Shown piece by piece: positions 43,131-51,902 of a DNA stretch of 64,000 bases (position 1 is the stretch's first letter; every line of letters starts with the position of its first letter). A program made the translations under genes and the position numbers. This DNA is from Maricaulis maris_C (GTDB lineage: Bacteria; Pseudomonadota; Alphaproteobacteria; Caulobacterales; Maricaulaceae). The notes under the pieces were generated by a model. That model saw only the letters and a list, made by a program, of their open reading frames with translations. It was not told the origin of the DNA and made no database searches. The stretch covers positions 124,001 to 188,000 of the forward strand of contig NZ_JAGDYT010000008.1 of the NCBI RefSeq assembly GCF_049116555.1. The letters are read 5' to 3'.

Positions 43131-43433
43131 ATGGAATACAGGACTGAAAACCGGGACGACCGACTTCTCGTGTCGATATCCGGGGTGATCACCTTTGACG
43201 ACCACGAACCCTTCCGACGGATCGTTGACGAGATCGCGGTTTGCACGCCTGCGCTTGTGGAACTTTCCCTCACGACCACCAAGATGATCGACTCTGCCGG
43301 AATCGGCATGTTGTTGCTGGCCAAGGACAAGGCTGACAAGTCGGGCAAGGCCCTCGTGCTGTCAGGCGTGACCGGGCATGTTGCCAAAGTGGTCGAGCTG
43401 TCCAAGGTAGACCAGCTGATCAGGATCATCTGA
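43131..43433 (+). CDS. STAS-domain anti-sigma factor antagonist
   Basis: A 100-residue STAS protein of the SpoIIAA/RsbV type. The phosphorylatable serine is Ser55 in TTKMIDSAGIGML. In partner switching the unphosphorylated form binds the HATPase kinase and frees its other target. ATG 43131 is chosen because GGAGGGA lies just upstream; an ATG at 43116 would put that site inside the gene. It lies between the HPt and phosphatase genes. Confidence 0.87.
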   Translation: MEYRTENRDDRLLVSISGVITFDDHEPFRRIVDEIAVCTPALVELSLTTTKMIDSAGIGMLLLAKDKADKSGKALVLSGVTGHVAKVVELSKVDQLIRII

Positions 43434-43440
43434 GGTGACG

Positions 43441-44634
43441 ATGTCAGGAACCGACGAGTCACTCCTGTCAGACCAGGCGGTGAATGACGCTCTCATCCTG
43501 ATCGTTGATGACCAGAAATCCTCGCGCCTCATGATTGCCGCTGTGCTCGATGCAGCGGGCTTCTCCAATCACCTGTTTGCCAGTGACGGTGTGGAGGCGC
43601 TGGACGTTCTCGAGCGTGAGCCGGTCGAGATCGTCGTCCTCGATATCATCATGCCGAACAAGGACGGGTTTGATGTCTGCCGGGAAGTCCGGCAACGGCT
43701 GAATCTGCCCGTGCCGATCCTGATTCAGACAGCACTTGAGGATGCCGACCAGAGGGCATCGGCCTTTGATGCCGGTGCCTCGGATGTGATCTCCAAGCCC
43801 ATTCACCCGCACGAGATCGTGTCGCGGGTGCGGTTGCATCTTGAGCGTCGCCGCATGACGAACAGCCTTCAGCGCTATCGGCGCCGGATGGAAGAGGAGC
43901 TGAAGGCGGCCGAGGCGATGCAGATATCGCTCCTCAAATCCGATGATGAAGTCGCTGCGATTGCGCGCCCGCGTGGTGCAGATCTGTGGACCTTCTACCA
44001 GGCCTCCAACCAGCTGGGCGGTGACCTCTGGCAGGTCTTCGAGATCGATGAAACCCGTTTCGGGATCTTGATGGTCGATCTATCGGGGCATGGTGTGGCC
44101 GCGGCGATCAACGCCTTTCGCGTGCACATGCTGACAGACACGCTGCGCCACGATCGGTCACAGCCAGGGCTCTGGCTGGCTGCGGTGAATGATTACCTGT
44201 ACCAGATTCTGCCGGTAGAGCATTTTGCCACCGCCTTTTATGCGGTGATCGATACTGCCTCCGGCCACATGCATTACGCGATCGCCGGGGCTCCGCCCCC
44301 AATCTTGCTTGAAGCCTCTGGCGGTTGGCAGGCTCTGGGTGGAAGCGGCCTTATTCTCGGATGCGCGCCGGGGGTCAGCTATGACACCTGGAAAACCAAC
44401 CTGCAGCCGGGTGACCGGCTGCTTTGCTACAGCGACGCGCTGTACGAGAATTTCGAACAGCCCGATCTGTCGCTGGAGCCGGAAGACCTCGCGCGGCTCG
44501 CGCGTGAAGTGGTATCGCGGGAGGGTGGCGCTGGCTTCATGCGAGCCATGATCGGGCAGGTATTTGATGATCCCGAAGCCCAGAGCCGCGACGATCTCAC
44601 ACTCCTGCTTCTGGAGGTGACCGGTGACCAGTGA
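43441..44634 (+). CDS. Response regulator with PP2C/SpoIIE phosphatase output
   Basis: A 397-residue protein. The receiver domain (about 17-135) has Asp23-Asp24, phospho-acceptor Asp68 (VVLDIIMPNKDG) and Lys119 (ISKP). A short coiled coil (about 138-170) leads to a SpoIIE-type PP2C domain (about 185-395) with metal-site motifs NQLGGDLWQV, VDLSGHGVAAA and DDLTLLLLE. It probably dephosphorylates the STAS protein encoded upstream when its receiver is phosphorylated, as in RsbU-like systems. A GTG six bases upstream is an alternative start; ATG 43441 has TGAGGTGA before it. It overlaps the next gene by 11 bases. Confidence 0.9.
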   Translation: MSGTDESLLSDQAVNDALILIVDDQKSSRLMIAAVLDAAGFSNHLFASDGVEALDVLEREPVEIVVLDIIMPNKDGFDVCREVRQRLNLPVPILIQTALEDADQRASAFDAGASDVISKPIHPHEIVSRVRLHLERRRMTNSLQRYRRRMEEELKAAEAMQISLLKSDDEVAAIARPRGADLWTFYQASNQLGGDLWQVFEIDETRFGILMVDLSGHGVAAAINAFRVHMLTDTLRHDRSQPGLWLAAVNDYLYQILPVEHFATAFYAVIDTASGHMHYAIAGAPPPILLEASGGWQALGGSGLILGCAPGVSYDTWKTNLQPGDRLLCYSDALYENFEQPDLSLEPEDLARLAREVVSREGGAGFMRAMIGQVFDDPEAQSRDDLTLLLLEVTGDQ

Positions 44635-45490
44635 AGCCACGAAGACGCTACGCGACGGAATCTGGGTCCGGCTTGATGAGACGCCGCTGGCGATCTCGAT
44701 ACGCCAGTCTCTGGTGGAGCGTTATGGGGATCTGGTCGTTCTCGAGGCGGAGCTTCCGGAAGGCGCGACGGTCGGCCTTGTGATCGCCGATGATGCTCAC
44801 GGCGGAGAGATAAGCCGGGCCGCCGACCACAATGCCGGCGCGCTCCAGTCCATCCTCATCACCGATGACCCGGCCACTGAGACGCGGGCTGATTTCGTTC
44901 TGCACAGCGATGTCGATATTGAATCGGTCATGTCGGTCGTTCGCTCGACCAAGGATTTCCGCGATCAGGTGATGTCCCTGCGTGCCGATGTCGCCCGCCG
45001 AAAGTCGGCGATTGGCACGATTATCAATGGACAATTTGTCTTTCGTACCCTGGATGAAGCGCGCAATCTGGCGACAATGGTCGCGCTTGCCTGCCCCAAT
45101 TCGGACCTTGTCGCGGTCGGGCTGCAGGAGTTGCTGATCAATGCCGTCGAGCATGGCAATCTGGAAATTGGTGCAGCCTTGAAGCACGATCTGTTGCTGG
45201 AGGGCTGCTGGCGCGAGGAAGTCGAGGCCCGGCTCGGCAACCCGGCCTTTGCGCACCGGGTGGTGATCCTGAGCTTCAAGCGCAGCGACCGCATCATCTC
45301 GATGACGATCCAGGATGAAGGCGACGGATTCGATCATGTCAGCTATCTGGCGGACATGCGCCCGATGGACGGATATCGTGGTCGCGGCATTGCGATGGCG
45401 AAGGATCTGGCCTTCTCGTCCCTTACCTATTTGGGAGCCGGGAACATCGTCGAGGCCACCATTCTTCTGCCGAAGACCGGGCGTCGCTAG
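44624..45490 (+). CDS. HATPase-domain anti-sigma kinase with N-terminal receiver-like domain
   Basis: A 288-residue protein, GTG start at 44624 after GGAGG and overlapping the phosphatase gene. The C-terminal half (about 140-285) is an RsbW/SpoIIAB-type ATPase: N-box LQELLINAVEHGN (168-179), DEGDGFD (231-237) and GYRGRGIAMAK. The N-terminal ~110 residues look like a receiver-type alpha/beta fold, but I see no clear phospho-acceptor Asp motif. A coiled stretch links them. It should phosphorylate the STAS protein and hold a partner such as a sigma factor or another effector. No such partner gene is adjacent. Confidence 0.82.
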   Translation: MTSEATKTLRDGIWVRLDETPLAISIRQSLVERYGDLVVLEAELPEGATVGLVIADDAHGGEISRAADHNAGALQSILITDDPATETRADFVLHSDVDIESVMSVVRSTKDFRDQVMSLRADVARRKSAIGTIINGQFVFRTLDEARNLATMVALACPNSDLVAVGLQELLINAVEHGNLEIGAALKHDLLLEGCWREEVEARLGNPAFAHRVVILSFKRSDRIISMTIQDEGDGFDHVSYLADMRPMDGYRGRGIAMAKDLAFSSLTYLGAGNIVEATILLPKTGRR

Positions 45491-45625
45491 CCGCCCGGAC
45501 TCCGCAATCGGAATATTTTCGCGTTCAGCTATGGTTCAGTCGGGAAATCCTCTAATCTTCCACGGACAAGACGTGTTATTCGGAACGCAGGGGTGTTCCA
45601 CACGGACTGCAGGGAGGGGATCCAG

Positions 45626-46534
45626 ATGAAAACCCAAATTATTGCGAGCGTCATTGCTTCCGCATTTCTGGCTGGCGCAGCCACGGCGCAAGACTTTACC
45701 GCGCCGCCGTCTTTCGGGTCGGTCAATCTTAGCTCCGGATTTACACCGGATCCGTACAACGTCACGCTGACATCGGGTGGACAGTTGCACGCCAGCAACC
45801 TTTCCAGCGCCTGTCGTGGCTGGATCGCCAACGCACCTGATTATTCGGTCTATTATCAGGCCGGCAACATGTTCGACCTGACCATCAGCTCGGTTTCCAG
45901 TTCCGACACGACCCTCGTGGTCAACGGGCCGGCCGGCAACTGGTATTGCGACGATGACAGCGGGCAAGGCCTCAATCCGAGCATGACGTTCGCCAATCCG
46001 GCTTCCGGTCGTTACGACATCTGGGTCGGCTCCTATTCTGAGGGCGATTATGCTCAGGCGACCCTCTCGATTTCCGAGCTCGGCATGGCCGGTGGCCAGC
46101 CGTCCCAAGGCGGCGGCAGCTATCAGAGCATTGACTGGTCCCTTCCGGCCAATTTCGGTGGTGCCAATCTGAGCGGCGGGTTCGCTCCGGATCCCTATCG
46201 GGTCAATATCATCTCCGGCGGCACACACCGCGCTTCGGAAGTGCGCAACGGGTGCGCTGGATGGGTGTCGGCGGCTCCGGACTTCGAGCTGAGCTTCAGC
46301 GCCGGTTCGCTCCCGCTGATCCTGTCCGCGGCATCGAACACGGACACGACCATTCTCGTCAATGATCCCAATGGGAACTGGTATTGCGATGATGATGGCG
46401 GCAATGTGGGTCTCAACCCGTCGCTGACTTTCTCCAATCCGGCTTCCGGCACCTATGACATCTGGATCGGCTCGTACAGCCAGGGCCAGAATGCCGAAGC
46501 CACGCTGTCGATTTCGGAGCTCTACAGCGAGTAG
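45626..46534 (+). CDS. Secreted protein with two tandem ~130-residue beta domains
   Basis: A 302-residue exported protein; signal peptide MKTQIIASVIASAFLAGAATAQ. Two copies of one domain follow (about 25-155 and 172-300). Each has FG-(S/G)-xNL, GF-PDPY-V, SGG, one Cys in C-GW, then NWYCDDD, GLNPS-TF-NPASG-YDIW-GSYS and ATLSISEL. The acidic NWYCDDD looks like a metal or calcium site, and two cysteines per domain may form a disulfide. The fold is reminiscent of PPC (pre-peptidase C-terminal) domains, but no enzyme part is present. Function is unknown; a strong terminator follows. ATG 45626 has GGAGGGGATCC upstream. Confidence 0.8.
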   Translation: MKTQIIASVIASAFLAGAATAQDFTAPPSFGSVNLSSGFTPDPYNVTLTSGGQLHASNLSSACRGWIANAPDYSVYYQAGNMFDLTISSVSSSDTTLVVNGPAGNWYCDDDSGQGLNPSMTFANPASGRYDIWVGSYSEGDYAQATLSISELGMAGGQPSQGGGSYQSIDWSLPANFGGANLSGGFAPDPYRVNIISGGTHRASEVRNGCAGWVSAAPDFELSFSAGSLPLILSAASNTDTTILVNDPNGNWYCDDDGGNVGLNPSLTFSNPASGTYDIWIGSYSQGQNAEATLSISELYSE

Positions 46535-46561
46535 GCGACGCTTTCGTCTTGATGGATTACA

Positions 46562-46592
46562 GGGCGGCCGCTTCCTACCGGCCGCCCTTTTT
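46562..46592 (+). terminator. Rho-independent terminator
   Basis: A perfect 9-base stem GGGCGGCCG / CGGCCGCCC with an 8-base loop is followed by five T. It ends the tandem-domain gene, 27 bases beyond its stop codon. Confidence 0.92.
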
Positions 46593-46645
46593 CTGTCCGG
46601 AGTTCCGGTTTATGCCTGTGGCCGTGGTTATCGAGGTGGGTCTTC

Positions 46646-47809
46646 ATGCGTTTCTTTCTGGCTGTCTGTGTCGGCGTCCTTCTCGTTGCTGTGGGGTTTG
46701 TCTTCTTCATTCTGCCGGCCCGGATCGATGCCAACATGAATGTTGTCACGCCCCACGAGCCCTATGTTCTGACCGCTGAGGCCGAGGCGCTGCACGGCAC
46801 GCTCCGGGTCGGCGACCTTCACTCCGACATGTTGTTGTGGATGCGTGACCCGACCCGCTGGAATGATCGCGGTCATACCGATCTGCCGCGCCTTCGGGCC
46901 GGGCAGGTCGCCTTCCAGGTCTTCTCCAGCGTGACAAAGACGCCCTCTGGCCAGAATTACGATAGCAACACCGCTGACAGTGACGACATCACGGCGCTTG
47001 CCATCGTTCAGCGCTGGCCGATGCGGACCTGGGATTCGATCCTGGAACGCGCGGTCTATCATGCGGATCGCCTGAACCGTCTGGCAGAGCGCGATGACAG
47101 CTTCACCGTGGTGCGGACCCGCGCTGATCTCGAAGCGGTTCTGGCTGCGCGCGAAACCGATCCGGACGCCATGGCGGGCCTGCTTGAAACGGAGGGGGCC
47201 CATCCGCTTGAGGGTGAGATCGGGAATGTTGATGTGCTCTGGGATGCCGGCTATCGCATGCTCGGCCTGCAGCATTTCTTCGACAATGCGCTAGGTGGCT
47301 CCCTGCACGGTGTGTCCGATGCCGGGCTGACAGATTTCGGTCGCGAGGTCATTCACCGCATGGATGAGCGTGGCCTCATCATTGATGTTGCGCACTCGTC
47401 CCCGCAAGTGGTCGAGGATGTGCTGGCCATGACGGACCGCCCTCTCGTGGTTTCCCATACCGGCGTGCACGGCCACTGCGCAGTGAAGCGGAATATTCCC
47501 GACGCCCTCATGCAGCGGATCGCAGCGGGTGGCGGCCTGATCGGGATCGGCTTCTGGGCCGATGTCACCTGTGATGACAGTCCCGAAGGCGTGGCGGCGA
47601 CATTGCTGGCCGCGATCGATCTGGTTGGTATCGACCATGTCGCGCTTGGCTCCGACTATGACGGTACGGTCACGACAACATTTGACGCGTCTGAGTATGC
47701 CGTTCTCACCGACCGGCTGCTCGCCGCCGGTCTGGGCGAGGGAGAGGTGCGCCAGGTCATGGGCGAGAACATGATCCGCTTCTTCCTTGAGAATCTGCCG
47801 GCCGAATAG
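46646..47809 (+). CDS. Membrane-anchored dipeptidase, peptidase family M19
   Basis: A 387-residue M19 (renal dipeptidase-like) metalloenzyme. An N-terminal membrane helix (about 4-24) anchors it with the catalytic part outside the cytoplasm. The binuclear zinc ligands are visible: His59-x-Asp61 (GDLHSDM), Glu183 (LETEGAHP), His250 (DVAHSS), His271 (VSHTGVH) and the catalytic-site Asp337 (GSDYDG). It cleaves dipeptides, possibly including D-residue dipeptides. It is a single gene between a terminator and the converging ilv-leu operon; GAGGTGGG precedes the ATG. Confidence 0.9.
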   Translation: MRFFLAVCVGVLLVAVGFVFFILPARIDANMNVVTPHEPYVLTAEAEALHGTLRVGDLHSDMLLWMRDPTRWNDRGHTDLPRLRAGQVAFQVFSSVTKTPSGQNYDSNTADSDDITALAIVQRWPMRTWDSILERAVYHADRLNRLAERDDSFTVVRTRADLEAVLAARETDPDAMAGLLETEGAHPLEGEIGNVDVLWDAGYRMLGLQHFFDNALGGSLHGVSDAGLTDFGREVIHRMDERGLIIDVAHSSPQVVEDVLAMTDRPLVVSHTGVHGHCAVKRNIPDALMQRIAAGGGLIGIGFWADVTCDDSPEGVAATLLAAIDLVGIDHVALGSDYDGTVTTTFDASEYAVLTDRLLAAGLGEGEVRQVMGENMIRFFLENLPAE

Positions 47810-47852
47810 GCGCCAACCGAACGGGCGCGAACCCAACGGGCAAGGGCGGCGT

Positions 47853-48914
47853 CTACTCCGCCGCCACCGCCTCGGCCTCAAGGCGTTCCACCAGTTTGAC
47901 ACCGGCCTGCGAGCAACTGAGCGTTCCGCCCAGATCACCTGTCCATTCGCCGGCTTCATGCATCGCATTGACCGCGTCTCTCAGTCGTTTCGCCGCCCCG
48001 GTTTCGTCGAGGCTTTCCAGCAATTGTGCGGCGGCCTCGATGGCCCCGAACGGGTTGGCCTTGTCCTGTCCGGCGATGTCCGGCGCGGAGCCATGGATGG
48101 GCTCGAACAGGCCCGGCTTGCTGTCGCCCAGCGACGCCGATCCCAACAGTCCGATCGAACCGGGCAGCATGGAGGCTTCGTCGGAGAGAATGTCACCGAA
48201 CATGTTTTCGGTGACGATCACATCAAAGCTCGCCGGTGCACGCAGCATGTGCATGGCGGCGGCATCGACATACATGTGGTCGAGCGCGACATCCGGGAAA
48301 TCGCGGGCGCCCATCTCGCTGACGACATCGCGCCAGAGACGGCTGGTTTCCAGCACATTGGCCTTGTCGACCGAGGTCAGCTTGCCGCGGCGCAGTCGGG
48401 CCTGCTGAAAGGCGATGCGCGCCACCCGCTCAATCTCGCTGCTTGAATAGGTGCATTTGTCGCTGGCCGTATCGGCAGTCCGTTCACGTTCGCCGAAATA
48501 GATGCCACCGGTCAATTCGCGCACGATCAGCACATCCGTGCCCGCGACGAGGTCCGGGCGCAGGGGTGATTTTCCGGCCAGAGCCGGGTGCACGGCGGCA
48601 GGACGCAGATTGGCAAAGACGCCCAACGCCTTGCGCAGGGACAGAAGACCGGCTTCCGGCCGGGCATCGGCCCGGTCCCATTTCGGCCCTCCTACCGCGC
48701 CAAGAAAGACCGCGTCGGCCGCCCGGCAGGCCGACAGTGTCTGGTCTGTCAGGGGCTCCCCAAACGCATCGATGGAGGCGCCGCCAAAGGCGCAGGTCTC
48801 AAACTCAATCCGGAAGCCTTCCAGCGCGGCGACATGTTCGAGCACGGCGCGGGCGACTGCGGTGATTTCCGGTCCGATCCCGTCGCCGGGCAGGAGGGTG
48901 ATGCGATAGCTCAT
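47853..48914 (-). CDS. leuB: 3-isopropylmalate dehydrogenase
   Basis: A 353-residue NAD-dependent decarboxylating dehydrogenase of leucine synthesis. The motif LLPGDGIGPE opens the protein. Further signatures are GAVGGPKWD, RELTGGIYFG, DKANVLETSRLWR and the C-terminal EPIHGSAPDIAGQDKANP that binds NAD and isopropylmalate. It is the last gene of the ilv-leu operon and overlaps leuD by four bases (ATGA). It converges on the dipeptidase gene with a 43-base gap; no strong terminator was seen there. Confidence 0.95.
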   Translation of the reverse strand: MSYRITLLPGDGIGPEITAVARAVLEHVAALEGFRIEFETCAFGGASIDAFGEPLTDQTLSACRAADAVFLGAVGGPKWDRADARPEAGLLSLRKALGVFANLRPAAVHPALAGKSPLRPDLVAGTDVLIVRELTGGIYFGERERTADTASDKCTYSSSEIERVARIAFQQARLRRGKLTSVDKANVLETSRLWRDVVSEMGARDFPDVALDHMYVDAAAMHMLRAPASFDVIVTENMFGDILSDEASMLPGSIGLLGSASLGDSKPGLFEPIHGSAPDIAGQDKANPFGAIEAAAQLLESLDETGAAKRLRDAVNAMHEAGEWTGDLGGTLSCSQAGVKLVERLEAEAVAAE

Positions 48915-49510
48915 GCGATGTCAGCCTCGTAAGCGTCGATGGCGTCGGAATGGCTCATCAGGAAGCCGAGCGGGTCCGTGCCTTCCATCAGGCAATGTTT
49001 GGCAAAGGGTTCGATCTCGAAGTCGAAACTCGGGCCATTGCCCAGATCGACATGTTGGCTGGCCAGATCGATCTTGATTGAAATGCCGGGATTGGCGAGC
49101 AACCAGTGATGAGCGGCCTCCGGCGCCACGATCGGAAGCAGTCCGTTGCGGGCAGAGTTCGAGCGGAAAATGTCTGCGAACTCGCTGGAGATGACGGCCC
49201 TGAAGCCGAAATCATGCAGGGCCCAGGGCGCATGTTCGCGCGATGAGCCGCATCCGAAATTGCGACCGGCAACGAGAACCCGACAGGCAGAGGTGTCGAG
49301 GCTGTTCAGCGAAACGGCGTCTAGCGGCTTGCCGTCTCCGTCATAACGCCAGTCATGAAAGGCCAGCCTGCCAAGCCCATCCCGTGACGTAGTGGTCAGG
49401 AAACGGGCCGGAATGATTTGGTCGGTATCAATGTCCTCCTGATCGATGACGAAGGTTCGACTGTCGATCTGGCGGATATCATCCTGAGTCTGTGGAGCAG
49501 GATCAGGCAT
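48911..49510 (-). CDS. leuD: 3-isopropylmalate dehydratase small subunit
   Basis: A 199-residue small subunit of isopropylmalate isomerase, with DIDTDQIIPARFL and the swivel-domain motif VLVAGRNFGCGSSREHAPWAL. It joins LeuC to form the active enzyme. The gene starts eight bases before the leuC stop and its stop overlaps the leuB start, so leuC-leuD-leuB are coupled. Length is normal for the family. Confidence 0.94.
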   Translation of the reverse strand: MPDPAPQTQDDIRQIDSRTFVIDQEDIDTDQIIPARFLTTTSRDGLGRLAFHDWRYDGDGKPLDAVSLNSLDTSACRVLVAGRNFGCGSSREHAPWALHDFGFRAVISSEFADIFRSNSARNGLLPIVAPEAAHHWLLANPGISIKIDLASQHVDLGNGPSFDFEIEPFAKHCLMEGTDPLGFLMSHSDAIDAYEADIA

Positions 49511-50942
49511 GGGCGGGCTCCATCAATTCGGCGGGTTCGATGACATGCCCGGCAATCGCGGCCGCGGCGGTTGTCGCCGGGCTTGCCAATATGGTGCGGA
49601 CGCCAGGACCCTGACGGCCTTCGAAATTCCGGTTCGAGGTCGAGACGACCAGCTGGCCGGGTTCGCCCCGGTCGCCGTTCATCGCGATACACATGGAGCA
49701 GCCGGGCTGGCGCCATTCGGCGCCGGCCTCGATGAAGATCCGGTCGAGACCTTCCGCCTCGGCCTGGGCCCTGACCGCGACCGAACCGGGCACGATGAGC
49801 GCGCGAATTCCGTCCGCCACCCGTCGACCGCTCATGATGGCCGCCGCCTCGCGCAGATCGGTGATGCGGGAATTGGTGCAGGAGCCGATAAAGACCTGAT
49901 CAACGCGCGCGCCGGCCACCGGCTTTCCGGCCTCGAGGCCCATATAGGCGAGCGCCTTCTTCTGGGATGCGGTGCGTGGCGCCGGAATCGGTGTGTTGAC
50001 GGCGATGCCGGTATCCGGCGCCGTGCCCCAGGTCACCATCGGCCGGATTGATGCTGCGTCAATCATGACCTCCTGGTCAAAGCGGGCTCCCGGGTCGCTG
50101 CGCAAAGTCGCCCACTTGGCGACCGTGGCGTTCCACTCGGCACCTTTCGGACAGTGATCGCGGCCTTTGAGCCAGTCGAAAGTTGTTGCGTCCGGCGCGA
50201 TCATGCCCGCACGGGCGCCAGCCTCGATTGACATGTTGCAGACCGTCATCCGGCCTTCCATGTCGAGAGCTTCGATCGCGCTGCCCGCATACTCGATTAC
50301 GCACCCGGTGCCGCCATCGACACCGAGTTCGGCGATGATGGCGAGGATGATGTCCTTGGCCGAAATGCCCGTCGCGGTCTCGCCATCAACGGTCACGCGC
50401 ATGGATTTCGGCTTGCGCTGCAGAAGGCATTGCGACGCCAGGACATGGCCGACTTCCGTTGTGCCGATGCCGAAGGCGAGGGCCCCGAAGGCGCCATGAG
50501 TGGCCGTATGGCTGTCACCGCACACAATTGTCATGCCCGGTTGTGTCGCACCCAGTTCCGGCCCGATCACATGCACAACGCCGCGATGACCGCTGCCCCA
50601 GCCGTGCAGGGTGATGCCGTGCTTTTTCGCATTGTCCTGCAGCCGCTCGACCTGGCTCTGCGCAGCTTTGGTCGCATAGGGCGGCGTCTCGCCCGGCGCA
50701 AAGTCGAGCGTCGGCGTGGCATGGTCGATCGTTGCCAGGGTCCGGTCGGGGCGACGCACGCTCAGCCCGCGCTCATCGAGCACGGAGAAGGCCTGGGGTG
50801 AGGTCACTTCATGCACGAGATGCAGGTCGATATAGAGCAGGCCCGGCGTCTCCGCCGTTTCGTCCCGAACCTGGTGCGCTTCCCAGACCTTGTCGAACAG
50901 GGAGCGCGGGGCCTCGACCGAGCGCTCAGTCTCAGGCGACAT
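49503..50942 (-). CDS. leuC: 3-isopropylmalate dehydratase large subunit
   Basis: A 479-residue aconitase-family subunit carrying the [4Fe-4S] cluster. Cluster cysteines are in VFIGSCTNSR and QPGCSMCIAMNGD; early motifs are LYIDLHLVHEVTSPQAF, GDSHTATHGAFGALAFGIGTTEVGHVLA. The ATG at 50942 with GGAGG upstream is preferred over a longer frame to 50987, since the family begins there. It overlaps ilvE by 11 bases and leuD by 8. Confidence 0.95.
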   Translation of the reverse strand: MSPETERSVEAPRSLFDKVWEAHQVRDETAETPGLLYIDLHLVHEVTSPQAFSVLDERGLSVRRPDRTLATIDHATPTLDFAPGETPPYATKAAQSQVERLQDNAKKHGITLHGWGSGHRGVVHVIGPELGATQPGMTIVCGDSHTATHGAFGALAFGIGTTEVGHVLASQCLLQRKPKSMRVTVDGETATGISAKDIILAIIAELGVDGGTGCVIEYAGSAIEALDMEGRMTVCNMSIEAGARAGMIAPDATTFDWLKGRDHCPKGAEWNATVAKWATLRSDPGARFDQEVMIDAASIRPMVTWGTAPDTGIAVNTPIPAPRTASQKKALAYMGLEAGKPVAGARVDQVFIGSCTNSRITDLREAAAIMSGRRVADGIRALIVPGSVAVRAQAEAEGLDRIFIEAGAEWRQPGCSMCIAMNGDRGEPGQLVVSTSNRNFEGRQGPGVRTILASPATTAAAAIAGHVIEPAELMEPAHA

Positions 50943-51888
50943 GCTGAACCTCCATCGCATTATCCTGGACCGGCTGCAGCCAGCCATGCCGATCCGGCGT
51001 ATCGCCGGAGAACAGGCCGAAGAATCGCTCCTGCATCAGTTCCGCTATCGGCCCCCGACCGCCTGCGCGAACGACATGCCCGTCGACCGAGCGGACCGGG
51101 GTGATCTCTGCGGCTGTGCCGGTGAAGAAAATCTCGTCAGCGAAATAGAGGCTCTCGCGGGACAGGGTCTGCTCACGGACATCGAAACCTTCCGCCTCGG
51201 CCAGTTTCATCACCGAATCCCGGGTCAGGCCTGACAGGATGGAGGCAGAGCTCGGCGGGGTACGAATGACGCCATCGGAGACGACGAAGATGTTCTCACC
51301 GGCGCCTTCCGACACCAGACCATTGACGTCCAGACCAATGCCCTCGTCGAAGCCACGCGAGTGGGCCTCGTGGCTGATCAACATGGACGACAGATAATTT
51401 CCGCCCGCCTTGGCCCCGGTTGGAATGGTGTTCGGGGCCGGGCGGCTCCACGAGGAAATGCAGCAATCCACGCCCTTGGTCAGCGCTTCCTCACCGAGAT
51501 AGGCGCCCCAGGGGAAGGCTGCGATGCAGATTTCAGGCTTGCTGTCGGCACCTGGCAGGACACCGATCCCGCCATAACCGAAGAAGGCGACCGGGCGAAT
51601 ATAGGCGTCCTTCAGATGATTGGACCGGATCACCATCCGGCAGGCTGCTTCGACCTCCGCTTCGGTGTGCTCGATCGGCATGTGATAGACCTTGGCGCTG
51701 TTGAACAGTCGCTTGATGTGGTCGGTCAGCCGAAAAATGTGCGGGCCGGTCGGCGTGTCGTAGCAACGGATCCCCTCGAAGACGGAGGAGCCGTAATGCA
51801 AAGCGTGGGAGAGAACATGCGTCTGGGCTTCATGCCAGTCGATCAGTTCGCCATTGCGCCAGATGAAATCGGTTTCCTGGATAGCCAT
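50932..51888 (-). CDS. ilvE: Branched-chain amino acid aminotransferase
   Basis: A 318-residue class IV PLP aminotransferase that makes Val, Leu and Ile from their keto acids. The PLP lysine is in IPTGAKAGGNYLSSML; HYGSSVFEGIRCY, EGAGENIFVV and FFTGTAAEITPV are class IV branched-chain signatures. It sits between leuA (14-base gap) and leuC, supplying the final step of all three pathways in the same transcript. Confidence 0.93.
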   Translation of the reverse strand: MAIQETDFIWRNGELIDWHEAQTHVLSHALHYGSSVFEGIRCYDTPTGPHIFRLTDHIKRLFNSAKVYHMPIEHTEAEVEAACRMVIRSNHLKDAYIRPVAFFGYGGIGVLPGADSKPEICIAAFPWGAYLGEEALTKGVDCCISSWSRPAPNTIPTGAKAGGNYLSSMLISHEAHSRGFDEGIGLDVNGLVSEGAGENIFVVSDGVIRTPPSSASILSGLTRDSVMKLAEAEGFDVREQTLSRESLYFADEIFFTGTAAEITPVRSVDGHVVRAGGRGPIAELMQERFFGLFSGDTPDRHGWLQPVQDNAMEVQHVA

Positions 51889-51902
51889 TTTACTGTGTCC
51901 TG

